In this document: in pieces, positions 45,592-54,622 of the stretch | Numbering within the stretch: the stretch's first letter is position 1 | How the letters are laid out: each line of letters opens with the position of its first letter | From: Halanaerobium congolense | Lineage (GTDB): Bacteria; Bacillota; Halanaerobiia; Halanaerobiales; Halanaerobiaceae | Direction: 5' to 3' | Assembly (NCBI RefSeq): GCF_004366375.1 | Contig: NZ_SOEF01000011.1 | Location: 1 to 64,000, forward strand | DNA length: 64,000 bases | Notes under the pieces: model-generated | Told to the model about the DNA's origin: nothing | Seen by the model: only the letters and a program-made list of their open reading frames with translations | Database searches by the model: none | Position numbers and translations under genes: made by a program

Positions 45592-47571
45592 TTACTCTCC
45601 TCTCACATCAAACCAGCGATAAAGTGGTCCTTCTTGCTCTCTACCACTGCTGTTCAAAAAACTATCTGCTACATAAATACCTTTTTTTACTTTATAAATC
45701 AAACTAATCAAAAAGTCACTAAGTTGATTTAATCTGATTTGCTGATCAATTTTATCATCCCAGGCTGCCTGTTTTTTCCACTGATCCGTATAAATATAAG
45801 GATTAACTAGTTCCTTGGCAATACTCTGCATCCATTCATTACTTGAAATATCAAGCAAAAATAAATAATCTACTCCTTTTAATTCAGGTGAAAATAAAAA
45901 TCTATAGGGAGAAGCAAGAATCACTCCTTTGTCTTTTTCCTGACCCTTAAAAAGAGTTTCAGCAGCAAGAGTCCCCTCATAAATCATATTAATGTAACGC
46001 TCACTCAAATCATCTTTTTCCTGATGAAAATTTTCGACTGTCTGATGAAAACGTGCTACTGATTCAATCATTTGTCTGCAGGCAAAAACATCTTCCTCAG
46101 AAGGATTTAAAGGAGCTAACAGTTCACTAAAAACTAGTTGAAAAAAATCTTCTATTTCTAATTTATTTTCTTTTTTGTCCTGGAGCCAATCTCTTAAATA
46201 ATCATATTTTTCTGCAGAATGAAAATTAATTTTTCCTCGTAAGTTTGATTGATCAAGATCAATTAAATTCATTCCAGAAGCAGCGATTTCTTCCGCTAAG
46301 ATATATGATCTTAAAGGATCAAGTTCTAAAAGAAGACTTAAAGCCTGCTGCAGTGATGAAATGCCAACAATATTTGTCTTACCACAATAAAATAAATATA
46401 AAATTAAAAGTGCTCTGGCGAAAGGAATATCAATTAATCTTTTAGATCGATTAAAATTGCTTAACTGATATCCATTTTTTTCTAGAATTTGTTCTAAACT
46501 AAAACTTAACACCTTATCAATATTAGGAGAAATCACTGCTATTTGATCAGCTTTTGTACCTTTTTTAAGTAAAGTAATAATTTCCTTAGCTACTTTAATT
46601 AGCATTTCTCCTCTTAATTCACTATCTATTTCCGCTAACAAAAGTTTTGATTTTAGTGTATTTTTTTCTCTTTCCTGGACAACCTCCTTTATTTGCTCTG
46701 CTAATTCAACGCTGGCACTTGAAGATGTATAGTTTGCTTTTAACTGAATTATCGCTGCCTCTGAATTAAAAAACTTTTTTTTAGCTGCAGCTGGATTACC
46801 CCCAAAGAATCTATTAAAACCACCACTTTCATTAAAAGTAAAAATTCCTTTCAATCTATTTTCTGTTAAAGTTTTAATTAAACTTTGACCGGCAGGAACA
46901 AGTTTTTCTAAATCATCCACTAAAAGATAACTATAACTATTATTTAAATTATTAAGATATTCTGAGTCAGATAAGAGATACTGATTAAATAAAGTCACTG
47001 CAGCTGAATAATCAAAAAGCCTATAATTTAGAGAAAATTTCCTAAATGTTTTCATTATTCTAATTGACTGCTCAGCATATTCTCTTCGTTCTTCATCATT
47101 TTGAGTCCAGCTTATTAGTCTCTGCCTAAGTTCTTCGAAATTAAGCATGTTAAAAGCTGCTAAATTCAAATTATCTATTAGCTGTACTGCAATCTGGACC
47201 GGCCTTGCTTTTATATTTCTAAAATAAGCTTTTTCCTCTCTATATTTGGCTACATAGTTGCTCATCAAAAAATGGGAAGTTTCTATGTTCATAAAAGTAG
47301 GTTCAATAATCTCATTTTCTCCACTATATCTTCTCTCTACTGCTGGCCAGTTCTTATTTAACTGCTGATTTACAAAGCCAAAATAAGTATAAACATTTAA
47401 GTTACCAACCATTTCTAAGTTTATTTCTTCTCTGAATTGGCTGACAGAACGAGCTGAATTCAAAAATAATAGTATTTCTTCACTTCCAATTTTAGAAGCC
47501 AGCTTCTGATATTCTTTTTTTAATTTAAAACTTTTACCACTTCCTGTACTTCCACTATATATTTTGTACAC
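45592..47571 (-). CDS. RecC/AddB-like protein with an N-terminal Walker A
   Basis: A 659-aa protein. Residues 5-15 carry SGSTGSGKSF, a good P-loop, and YLLVDDLEKL near residue 215 resembles a Walker B. Later helicase motifs are weak, so it may be a structural or translocation-poor subunit like AddB N-terminal or RecC. The cysteine and nuclease motifs of AddB are missing. It heads the three-gene set with the UvrD-like helicase and the nuclease. The family call rests on context plus the P-loop. Confidence 0.75.
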   Translation of the reverse strand: MYKIYSGSTGSGKSFKLKKEYQKLASKIGSEEILLFLNSARSVSQFREEINLEMVGNLNVYTYFGFVNQQLNKNWPAVERRYSGENEIIEPTFMNIETSHFLMSNYVAKYREEKAYFRNIKARPVQIAVQLIDNLNLAAFNMLNFEELRQRLISWTQNDEERREYAEQSIRIMKTFRKFSLNYRLFDYSAAVTLFNQYLLSDSEYLNNLNNSYSYLLVDDLEKLVPAGQSLIKTLTENRLKGIFTFNESGGFNRFFGGNPAAAKKKFFNSEAAIIQLKANYTSSSASVELAEQIKEVVQEREKNTLKSKLLLAEIDSELRGEMLIKVAKEIITLLKKGTKADQIAVISPNIDKVLSFSLEQILEKNGYQLSNFNRSKRLIDIPFARALLILYLFYCGKTNIVGISSLQQALSLLLELDPLRSYILAEEIAASGMNLIDLDQSNLRGKINFHSAEKYDYLRDWLQDKKENKLEIEDFFQLVFSELLAPLNPSEEDVFACRQMIESVARFHQTVENFHQEKDDLSERYINMIYEGTLAAETLFKGQEKDKGVILASPYRFLFSPELKGVDYLFLLDISSNEWMQSIAKELVNPYIYTDQWKKQAAWDDKIDQQIRLNQLSDFLISLIYKVKKGIYVADSFLNSSGREQEGPLYRWFDVRGE

Positions 47572-47657
47572 TGTCAGCCTCCTTTGCTTTTGTGCTAAGC
47601 TTGATGTTTAATCTATTCGCAGGTTTAATATAATTAAAAGATATTTTAATACACTTC

Positions 47658-48137
47658 TTAGTAGATTTCTATAAAGAACCATACCATTAAAAAGATCTGC
47701 ATAGCTAATCTAACTGCTGTACTAGTTAAAAATGCTAATATGCTGCCCACTGCAAGTCTAAATGAATCTTTTTTATTTCTACTCTGCCAGTATTCTGTGA
47801 CAAAAATTAAAATAAAAGGTGCAATTATAAATCCTAATGGTCCTAAAAATATTGTTCCAAATATCATACCAATGACAGCTGCAAATATAGTTTTATTATT
47901 GCCACCACGTTTTTTAATAAAATAAGCATTTGCTAAGTAATCAGCAAAAAAGATGAGTACAGTTATCAAAATCGCTCCAGTCCAAAAATATGGAGAATAA
48001 TTAATACCATTTTTAATTATTTTATATAAAATGATAGCAGACCAGAAAAAAATAGAATCTGGCAGTACTGGTAAAAATATTGCAGCGATTTCAATTACAA
48101 ATAAAATTACTACCATAATTATTAAAAATATATCCAA
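47658..48137 (-). CDS. DUF456-family membrane protein
   Basis: A 159-aa membrane protein of the DUF456 type. The markers are the AIFLPVLPDSIFFWSAIILY opening and the central glycine-rich IFAAVIGMIFGTIFLGPLG turn. About four to five hydrophobic segments are seen. The start is set at the TTG at 48135-48137, behind AAAGGAT. A longer frame to 48185 also starts at TTG but has no ribosome site. The role of the family is unknown. Confidence 0.85.
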   Translation of the reverse strand: MDIFLIIMVVILFVIEIAAIFLPVLPDSIFFWSAIILYKIIKNGINYSPYFWTGAILITVLIFFADYLANAYFIKKRGGNNKTIFAAVIGMIFGTIFLGPLGFIIAPFILIFVTEYWQSRNKKDSFRLAVGSILAFLTSTAVRLAMQIFLMVWFFIEIY

Positions 48138-48252
48138 GCTTTTCACATCCTTTGAAAATAATATAATTAGTTTTTTGATATCCAAACAATATTTAATTTT
48201 TCTTTAAGCCTGAAATTAATTATAACATAAATAACAAAGAGCAAGCAAAAAA

Positions 48253-48276
48253 CCCTGTTTATTATAATAAACAGGG
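48253..48276 (-). terminator. Terminator after the peroxiredoxin gene
   Basis: A perfect 24-base palindrome, CCCTGTTTATTA and its complement, followed by six T on the minus strand. Confidence 0.85.
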
Positions 48277-48379
48277 AGTTCACTTACTCTTAAAATTAGT
48301 TTTAGAATAAATCAATTATTAACTTTTTCTCTATTTTACTTTGAATAACAGGAATCTTGAATTTTATTTTTAGTAGAAA

Positions 48380-48838
48380 TTAATTATTTTTTACAGCAGT
48401 TAATACTTCATTTATATCAGGTAGTTCAGGAATATCATATTCTTTAATCCAAAGAACTTTTCCCTGATCATTGACTAAAATATTTACTCGACCAGATATT
48501 CCTTTTTCTTCAATAAAAATACCTAATTTAGAAGCGAATTCTCCGTGAGGCCAAAAGTCAGATGCTAATTTTAAATTTTTTAAACCTATATTTTCAGCCC
48601 AAGCTCTCTTAGATGGAACAGGATCAACACTAATTCCAATTGGAACTGTATTATTTTTTTCGAATTCTTTATAATTATCTTCTAGTGCCTGCATCTGATT
48701 ACGACATACACTTGTCCAAGCTAAAGGATGAAATGACAAAAGAACATTCTTTCCTTCAAATTTGTCTAATGTAATTTCTTCATCATTGTGATCTCTTAAA
48801 TTTATTTCTGGAATCTTAGCTCCTACTTCAATCTTCAT
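48380..48838 (-). CDS. Peroxiredoxin (AhpC/TSA family)
   Basis: A 152-aa thioredoxin-fold peroxidase. The peroxidatic cysteine is Cys45 in FHPLAWTSVCRNQ, corresponding to the PxxxTxxC motif although the proline pattern is shifted (HPLAWTSVC). No second conserved resolving cysteine is seen, so it may be a 1-Cys or AhpE-like enzyme using an external thiol. It would detoxify peroxides in an anaerobe. It stands alone, with its own terminator. Confidence 0.9.
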   Translation of the reverse strand: MKIEVGAKIPEINLRDHNDEEITLDKFEGKNVLLSFHPLAWTSVCRNQMQALEDNYKEFEKNNTVPIGISVDPVPSKRAWAENIGLKNLKLASDFWPHGEFASKLGIFIEEKGISGRVNILVNDQGKVLWIKEYDIPELPDINEVLTAVKNN

Positions 48839-48995
48839 TAAATATACCCCCTATTAATTATATTTAAACCTGAGTTATTAACTTGTATTAATTATATATA
48901 AATTGAAAATAAATATCAAGTTAAAATTTAACAAAATCGATAATTATTTTCTTTTTTTTTATAATAAATTATGATATAATATTTTATAATATCCG

Positions 48996-49072
<77 letters not shown>

Positions 49073-49100
49073 TTATTTTAAAAACCAATAATTTGCAAAC

Positions 49101-49148
49101 AAAAAAGCAGCAAACTCAATCTTCAGAGACTGAGCTTACTGCTTTTTT
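49101..49148. terminator. Bidirectional terminator after tRNA-Pro and the FAD oxidoreductase
   Basis: AAAAAAGCAG pairs with CTGCTTTTTT, with CTCA/TGAG above it. It lies between the tRNA (plus) and the end of the flavoprotein gene (minus). Confidence 0.85.
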
Positions 49149-49164
49149 AATTATATTTTATATT

Positions 49165-50568
49165 TTAGATATTTTTTTCTAACTTTTTCATAATTGAGCG
49201 AGCTATTACAATTCCAGAAACAGAAGCCTGCATCAGACCCCTTGTTATTCCAGCCCCATCTCCACCAAAGAATAGATTTTCTACTTTACTTTCCAGCTTG
49301 TCATTAACATTTAAGCGTGAAGAATAAAATTTAACCTCTACTCCATAAAGCAGTGTATCTCTTCCATAAATTCCTGGAGTTATTTTATCCAGAGCCTTTA
49401 ACATCTCGATAATCCCTGTCAGATGTCTGTGCGGCAGTACCAGTGATAGGTCTCCTGGAGTTGCATCTTTAAGTGTTGGCTCTGTAACCGATCTAGCCAA
49501 CCTCTCTTCGGTAGTTCTTCTACCTTCAAGCAAATCACCCAGTCGTTGAACTAAAACCCCTCCAGCCAGCATATTAGCAAGTTTGGCAATGTCTTTACCA
49601 TATTTAATCGGCTCGTGAAAAGGTTCAGTAAAAGTCTTACTAACCAACAGAGCAAAATTAGTATTATGAGTTTTAATATCAGAGTGGCTGTGTCCATTAA
49701 CAGTAATTAAGCCCTGATTATTCTCACTTACTACCTCACCATATGGTGACATACAAAAAGTTCTTACCTTGTCCTCAAAGGTGGGAGTATGATAAATCAA
49801 TTTTGATTCGTATAAATTATCAGTCATATATTCCGTTATTGCAGCCGGACATTCGACCCTAACTCCGATGTCTACTGGATTAATTGCAGTCTGAATATCT
49901 AATTTTTTTGCCTGATTGGTTAACCATTCTGCATTCTCTCTTCCGGCTGCAGTCATTACAAAATCCGCTGTAATTTCATCTCCGTCAGCAGTCTTAACAG
50001 CTTTAATTTTATCATCTTCAACTATAAACTGCTTAACATTAATCCCAAATCTAATTTCTACCCCATTTTCTTCCAAATAATCCTGCATATTCTGCAGAAC
50101 CACCTGACTGTAGCCGGTTCCTAAATGTCTTAAACTGGCAGGGATAAATTTCAATTCAGCTCTTACAGCTTTTTTTCTAATTTCATCCTGCTGATCCTCA
50201 GCAACTCCAAAAACACGGTCAGGTGCACCAAATTCCATATAAATATCATCTGCATAGGAAATATTATCAATCAGTTCCTGTCTTCCTATATAATTTTCCA
50301 GATTCCCTCCAATATCAGGAGAAAGTGAAAGCTTACCATCACTATAGGCTCCAGCTCCACCCCAACCTGAAACTATTGCACAACTGGGACAGTTGACACA
50401 GCCCATACCAGGGTTCTCTTTCATTGGACAAACCCTTTTTTTTAAATTAGTTCCTTTTTCTATAATTAGAATATCTAAATCTGCTTCCTTTTTAACAAAT
50501 TCTACCGCAGTAAATATTCCAGTTGGTCCAGCTCCAACAATAATAACATCATAATTTTTTTTACTCAT
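49165..50568 (-). CDS. FAD-dependent dehydrogenase (COG2509-like)
   Basis: A 467-aa flavoprotein. The N-terminal FAD site is DVIIVGAGPTGIFTAVEF. A cysteine-rich stretch CPMKENPGMGCVNCPSC and the SGWGGAGAYSDGKLSL block that follows are typical of the COG2509 group. The C-terminus has a second nucleotide segment (NLFFGGDGAGITRGLMQAS). The family is common in anaerobes and its substrate is not established. It is a single gene with its own terminator. Confidence 0.88.
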   Translation of the reverse strand: MSKKNYDVIIVGAGPTGIFTAVEFVKKEADLDILIIEKGTNLKKRVCPMKENPGMGCVNCPSCAIVSGWGGAGAYSDGKLSLSPDIGGNLENYIGRQELIDNISYADDIYMEFGAPDRVFGVAEDQQDEIRKKAVRAELKFIPASLRHLGTGYSQVVLQNMQDYLEENGVEIRFGINVKQFIVEDDKIKAVKTADGDEITADFVMTAAGRENAEWLTNQAKKLDIQTAINPVDIGVRVECPAAITEYMTDNLYESKLIYHTPTFEDKVRTFCMSPYGEVVSENNQGLITVNGHSHSDIKTHNTNFALLVSKTFTEPFHEPIKYGKDIAKLANMLAGGVLVQRLGDLLEGRRTTEERLARSVTEPTLKDATPGDLSLVLPHRHLTGIIEMLKALDKITPGIYGRDTLLYGVEVKFYSSRLNVNDKLESKVENLFFGGDGAGITRGLMQASVSGIVIARSIMKKLEKNI

Positions 50569-50692
50569 TAATTTTTTAACCTCCAGGTTTTTAAATAAAG
50601 TCTAATTAATTTCTTTAGACAAACCAATATTATAATTTCTAGACAAATATCTAAATTCCTGCTTTTAATTTATTTTTTTCTTTCACAAATAA

Positions 50693-50715
50693 AAACCGGC
50701 CCTATAGACCGGTTT
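50693..50715 (-). terminator. Terminator of the osmolyte ABC operon
   Basis: AAACCGG and CCGGTTT pair around a 9-base loop. It lies 34 bases past the binding-protein stop, at the end of the four-gene operon, with a T-rich tail on the minus strand. Confidence 0.8.
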
Positions 50716-50748
50716 ACAAAAATATACATGTTATACATATATAATAAT

Positions 50749-51753
50749 TTATTTAATGTGTTCTTCTAAATCACTTATTTTTTCAATACTCATTTCTTCT
50801 GCCTTATCTTCCTTCATCAGCAGACAAAAAGTATTATTGGCTTCTGCATAATCCAGCCAGATAATATTATTATTTTCTTGATCCCATTCTTTTACTGTCT
50901 GATAAGCCTCTTCAGATTCTATAATTTCTTCTTCATATCCCATGGTTGTCATTAGAGTTGTTCCAGTATACTCCCAGTACATATCAACTTCTCCTGATTC
51001 AATAGCAGGTCTTAAAACTGCAGTTTCCCCAAGACTTGTTCTATCATCTACTGGATAACCATGACTTTCAAGCAGCATTATAGTCATATTTCCTAATATC
51101 AGCTGTTCTGTCCAGGGTTTTGAAGCAACTGCGATTGTCGGTCCATCTTTTTCTTCAACATTTTCAGCTAAAAGATTATTTGCTTTTAGAAAATCTTCAG
51201 CAACTTTTCCAGGGGATTCTTCTTCAACAGCTACTCTTTTATTTAAATCAATCTGGGTTTCTTGATCAAGCAGAGGTGGCAGCTCATTGATTAAACTTTC
51301 AAGCTCTGGGTAACTCGCTAAAATTTCCTGTCTGATAGTTGGTGCCGGATTATATACTGGAAAAAATCCTTCGTCATCTTCTAGAATTCTAAGATCCATA
51401 GAAGCAATTCTTCCATCAGTTGCAAAACCAATTGCTACATCAACCTTATTGGAGTCCAGGGCTTCATAACCAAGTCCTACCTGCATTGTATTTACATTAT
51501 CATCATTAAATTCAAACCCATATGCCTCCTCTAAACCACTAAGACCATCCTTTCTCTCATAAAAATCTATAGTTGTTGCCAGTCTAATACCTTCTGGTTC
51601 TGCCGAGCTTTCCATTTCAGCAGCTGTTTCTGTATTCTGAGACGTCTCTTGAGCCTGATTCTGAGCTCCATCCTGTCCACAGCCAGTTAAAACTAAAGCA
51701 AAGACCAGTGAAAGAATCATTAAATAAAATAAAACTTTTTTCTTTTTTAACAT
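50749..51753 (-). CDS. Glycine betaine/choline-type substrate-binding lipoprotein, circularly permuted
   Basis: A 334-aa lipoprotein; the lipobox LTGC puts the lipidated cysteine at 25, followed by a Gln/Glu/Ala linker. The two OpuAC halves are in unusual order. Residues about 55-195 (DFYERKDGLSGLEEAYGF, GFATDGRI, LEDDEGFFPVYNPAPTIRQE) correspond to the part that normally comes second. Residues about 203-334 (IAVASKPWTEQLILGN, ESGEVDMYWEYTGTTL, NNTFCLLM, ISDLEEHIK) normally come first. The protein thus looks circularly permuted. It is last in the operon and would bind quaternary-ammonium osmolytes. Confidence 0.88.
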   Translation of the reverse strand: MLKKKKVLFYLMILSLVFALVLTGCGQDGAQNQAQETSQNTETAAEMESSAEPEGIRLATTIDFYERKDGLSGLEEAYGFEFNDDNVNTMQVGLGYEALDSNKVDVAIGFATDGRIASMDLRILEDDEGFFPVYNPAPTIRQEILASYPELESLINELPPLLDQETQIDLNKRVAVEEESPGKVAEDFLKANNLLAENVEEKDGPTIAVASKPWTEQLILGNMTIMLLESHGYPVDDRTSLGETAVLRPAIESGEVDMYWEYTGTTLMTTMGYEEEIIESEEAYQTVKEWDQENNNIIWLDYAEANNTFCLLMKEDKAEEMSIEKISDLEEHIK

Positions 51754-51810
51754 ATTTTCACCCTTCCTAAATTTTTTAAATTTAGATTACTCCAGTTTGA
51801 ATATTTCTAA

Positions 51811-52437
51811 TTAATTATTCTGCAGCATTTTTTCTATCAGATCAAATAAACGATCAATTATTATGGCGATTATTGCAGATAAAATAGAACCCAGTAAAAT
51901 TTTTTGTGTATCAAATCTGACAAGACCAGTAAAAATAAGCTGACCTAAACCTCCTGCGCCAATCAAGTTGGAAATAACTGCTGTACCTACACTGATAACA
52001 GCTGCAGTTTGGATACCTGCAATAATTATTGGTAGAGCAAGAGGTAATTCAATTTTATATAAAACCTGAAAAGGAGTCATTCCCATTCCCCGAGCCGCCT
52101 CTATTATCTCATCTTCTACATTATTTATACCAGCTATAGTATTCCGTACAATTGGTAAAAGTGCATAAATAGTAAGTGCAGTCACAGCTGGAAAAAAACC
52201 GATACCCAAAAGTGGGAGAAAAAGAGCAATTATAGCCAGACTTGGTAAGCCCTGAGCTACATTAAAAACTGCAATGATTTTACCTGAATAATCTCTCATA
52301 AGATCTCTACTTAAAAGAATACCTGCAGGAAGTGCAATTATAATTGCAGCTGAAACAGCAATTCCAACTAATTGTAAATGTTCAATCATTAAATAAATAC
52401 CTTCATCAATAAAAATTTGCCAGATCTCATTCCACAT
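51811..52437 (-). CDS. Osmolyte ABC transporter permease (OpuCB/CD-like), second
   Basis: A 208-aa permease with about five transmembrane segments and the EAA loop DEIIEAARGMGMTPFQVLYKI. The residues SVGTAVISNLIGAGGLGQLIFTGL are a hallmark of the ProW/OpuCB family. It abuts the other permease (52438) and should form a heterodimer with it. Confidence 0.92.
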   Translation of the reverse strand: MWNEIWQIFIDEGIYLMIEHLQLVGIAVSAAIIIALPAGILLSRDLMRDYSGKIIAVFNVAQGLPSLAIIALFLPLLGIGFFPAVTALTIYALLPIVRNTIAGINNVEDEIIEAARGMGMTPFQVLYKIELPLALPIIIAGIQTAAVISVGTAVISNLIGAGGLGQLIFTGLVRFDTQKILLGSILSAIIAIIIDRLFDLIEKMLQNN

Positions 52438-53103
52438 TTATTTTCCCTCCCCGGCTGAATCCTCTTTTAATAAACCAGGTGAGACTAAAATCCTTTTTAA
52501 AATCTCCATCATAATATCAACAATAATTGATATTAGTGAAATTAAAATAGCGCCGGTAACAATCATTTCTGTTTTAGTTCTAACAATTCCCTGATAAATT
52601 AGCTGGCCTAAGTTACGCTCACCTATAAAAACTGCCAGAGTAGCAATTCCAACCATCATTACAAGCGCAACCCTTATTCCAGCTATAATGACCGGCATCG
52701 CCATCGGCAGCTGCACCTTCCACAGAATCTGTTTTTCTGTCATCCCCATTCCTTTAGCCGATTCCAAAATGGCTGGGTCTACTTCGTTTAAAGAAGTATA
52801 AACATTTCTAACAATTGGAATCATTGAATATAAAACCAGTGCAAAAATTGCACTTCTCATATTAAGACCAAAAGCCGGTAATGTCATTAATATACCATAA
52901 AGTGAGACACTGGGGACAGACATAATCAGGCTGCCAAACCCCAGTAATGATTTTGCGGTTTTTTCCCTGTTTCTAATTATAATTCCTACACTTACCCAGA
53001 GAATTAAGGAAAGTATAATTGAAATTGAAATCAAATAAAGATGTGCTAATGTATATTCTAAAATTTTATCCGAATTTTCAAAAAAATATTCAATTACAGC
53101 CAT
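52438..53103 (-). CDS. Osmolyte ABC transporter permease (OpuCB/CD-like), first
   Basis: A 221-aa permease paralogous to the next gene, with EAA loop PAILESAKGMGMTEKQILWKV and the VGIATLAVFIGERNLGQLIYQGI block. It ends with a charged tail (KEDSAGEGK). It lies 12 bases after the ATPase gene and directly abuts the second permease. Confidence 0.92.
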   Translation of the reverse strand: MAVIEYFFENSDKILEYTLAHLYLISISIILSLILWVSVGIIIRNREKTAKSLLGFGSLIMSVPSVSLYGILMTLPAFGLNMRSAIFALVLYSMIPIVRNVYTSLNEVDPAILESAKGMGMTEKQILWKVQLPMAMPVIIAGIRVALVMMVGIATLAVFIGERNLGQLIYQGIVRTKTEMIVTGAILISLISIIVDIMMEILKRILVSPGLLKEDSAGEGK

Positions 53104-53115
53104 CTTAATCCCCCT

Positions 53116-54231
53116 TTATTCTTCCTGATTATATTCATCACTAATATAATTTTGAATAATCTCCATTGTAATTGTTGCTTTCAGATTATTATCACTGTCA
53201 ACTATAGGAATTAAAGTTACATCATTTTCTATCATTTTATTTAAGACGTCTTTTAAAGAGGCATCCTCTTCTATCACAGGAGTCATTTTTATATGTTTTT
53301 CCCAGTCAGACTCCTCATTTTCTTTGAGTCTTTTTAAATTAACATAACCCATTAATTTTCTTTTATCTGCAGTTACAAGAATATACTTCTGTTTTGATTC
53401 TTCCAGTTTTTTTATTACCTGTTCATAACTTTCAGATCTATCTGCTTTATAAAATTCTTTTTCCATTACTTTTTTAGCCTTTAAAAGATTTAAGACTTTT
53501 AATCCTCTATCTGAACCAATAAAATCTTCAACAAATTCATTTTTGGGGTTAAATAAAATATTTTTTGGAGTATCATATTGAACTAATTTCCCCTGATTCA
53601 TTATGGCAATTTTGTCCCCCATTTTAATTGCTTCATCAATATCATGAGTAACAAAACAGATAGTCTTATTAATCTTTTTCTGCAGTCTAAGAAATTCATT
53701 CTGGAGATCAGCTCTAGTAATAGGATCAACAGCCCCAAAAGGCTCATCCATTAACATAATTGGAGGATCTGCTGCCATTGCTCTGGCCACCCCCACTCTC
53801 TGCTGCTGACCCCCTGAAAGCTCATTAGGATATTTATCCAGATGGTTATCAGGATCCAGTCCAATAGTTTTTAGTAATTCTTTTACCCTCTTGTCAATTC
53901 TTTCAGGATCCCATTTTAATAATTTTGGAACAGTGGCTACATTTTCTTTAACTGTTAAATGCGGAAAAAGACCAATTTCCTGAATTACATAACCAATCTC
54001 TCTACGCAATTCACTTTTCTCCAATGAAATAGCATCTTTTTGATTAATATAAATTTTCCCGGAAGTTGGTTCAATTAATCTATTGATCATTTTAAGAGTA
54101 GTTGTCTTACCACAGCCAGAAGGGCCTACAAAAACGCAGATTTCGCCTTCTTTAACTTCTAAATTTAAATCAGAAACTGCCTCTTCTTCAGCAGTAAAAT
54201 ATGTTTTTGATAAATTTTCTAATTTAATCAA
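53116..54231 (-). CDS. opuCA: Osmolyte ABC transporter ATP-binding protein with tandem CBS domains
   Basis: A 371-aa ATPase of the OpuA/ProV type. Walker A is GPSGCGKTT, the signature LSGGQQQR, Walker B PPIMLMDEPFGAVD and the H-loop THD. Residues about 245-371 form two CBS repeats (KQKYILVTADKRKLMGYV and VTLIPIVDSDNNLKATIT), which in OpuA-type proteins sense ionic strength or cyclic-di-AMP. The start is a TTG 8 bases after AAGGAGG. It is the first gene of a four-gene operon importing betaine- or choline-type osmolytes, consistent with a salt-adapted cell. Confidence 0.94.
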   Translation of the reverse strand: MIKLENLSKTYFTAEEEAVSDLNLEVKEGEICVFVGPSGCGKTTTLKMINRLIEPTSGKIYINQKDAISLEKSELRREIGYVIQEIGLFPHLTVKENVATVPKLLKWDPERIDKRVKELLKTIGLDPDNHLDKYPNELSGGQQQRVGVARAMAADPPIMLMDEPFGAVDPITRADLQNEFLRLQKKINKTICFVTHDIDEAIKMGDKIAIMNQGKLVQYDTPKNILFNPKNEFVEDFIGSDRGLKVLNLLKAKKVMEKEFYKADRSESYEQVIKKLEESKQKYILVTADKRKLMGYVNLKRLKENEESDWEKHIKMTPVIEEDASLKDVLNKMIENDVTLIPIVDSDNNLKATITMEIIQNYISDEYNQEE

Positions 54232-54270
54232 TTAACATCCCTCCTTAAAAAGAAAAAAGCGTCTCCTATT

Positions 54271-54300
54271 GTATTATTCTAAATTTTAGAAATTAATCAA
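54271..54300 (-). promoter_or_regulatory. Probable promoter of the osmolyte operon
   Basis: TTGATT (54295-54300) and TAATAC (54271-54276) are 18 bases apart on the minus strand. TCTAAA-T-TTTAGA (54278-54290) is a palindrome within the spacer. The site may lie inside the left end of the IS110 relic. Confidence 0.45.
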
Positions 54301-54310
54301 ACTAAATAAT

Positions 54311-54339
54311 TTGTACTTCATTTTGTCTTTTGATATAAT
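54311..54339 (+). promoter_or_regulatory. Promoter of the IS110-associated RNA
   Basis: TTGTAC (54311-54316) and TATAAT (54334-54339) are exactly 17 bases apart, with TG one base before the -10 (extended -10). The predicted start, about 54346, falls on the first base of the first long hairpin. Confidence 0.8.
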
Positions 54340-54345
54340 TTACCT

Positions 54346-54590
54346 GGGATGGAGTATATTGCGGCTCTTTTAAAAGAGTAACGCTCTAACATTTGTGTAC
54401 TCCGTCCCATTTTCTTTTGTTTTATAAATTTGTTCATAATAGGTGGATTAGGCTAGTATCCTCCTTGCGGCTCTATCTTACTAGAGTAACGCTTTATACG
54501 AAACTGCCATCCACCTATTTTATCATCAGAGACGTTAAATAGGACGCTGCGAATCAACGCTAATCCAAATAGGGCACGCCCTGATGATAA
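54346..54590 (+). ncRNA. Candidate IS110 bridge RNA with three looped hairpins
   Basis: Hairpin 1: GGGATGGAGTA (54346-54356) with TACTCCGTCCC (54398-54408), 11 pairs including a U-G that only works in plus-strand RNA. Hairpin 2: 54438-54448 with 54509-54519, 11 perfect pairs. Hairpin 3: TTATCATCAG (54520-54529) with CTGATGATAA (54581-54590). The inner cores are GCGG-CTCT...AGAG-TAACGCT in hairpins 1 and 2 (54361-54385, 54467-54493) and a shorter GCG...AACGCT in hairpin 3 (54549-54561). Long base stem, internal loop, inner stem matches the loop design of bridge RNAs. Position upstream of an IS110 transposase supports this. Confidence 0.65.
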
Positions 54591-54622
54591 TTTAAATAAA
54601 TCTAATTAAGTAGCTGATCACT

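Noticed and set aside
54520-54590. tRNA-like gene in hairpin 3 of the IS110 RNA
   Set aside because: No T-arm GTTCAA motif, anticodon arm or acceptor/CCA arrangement.
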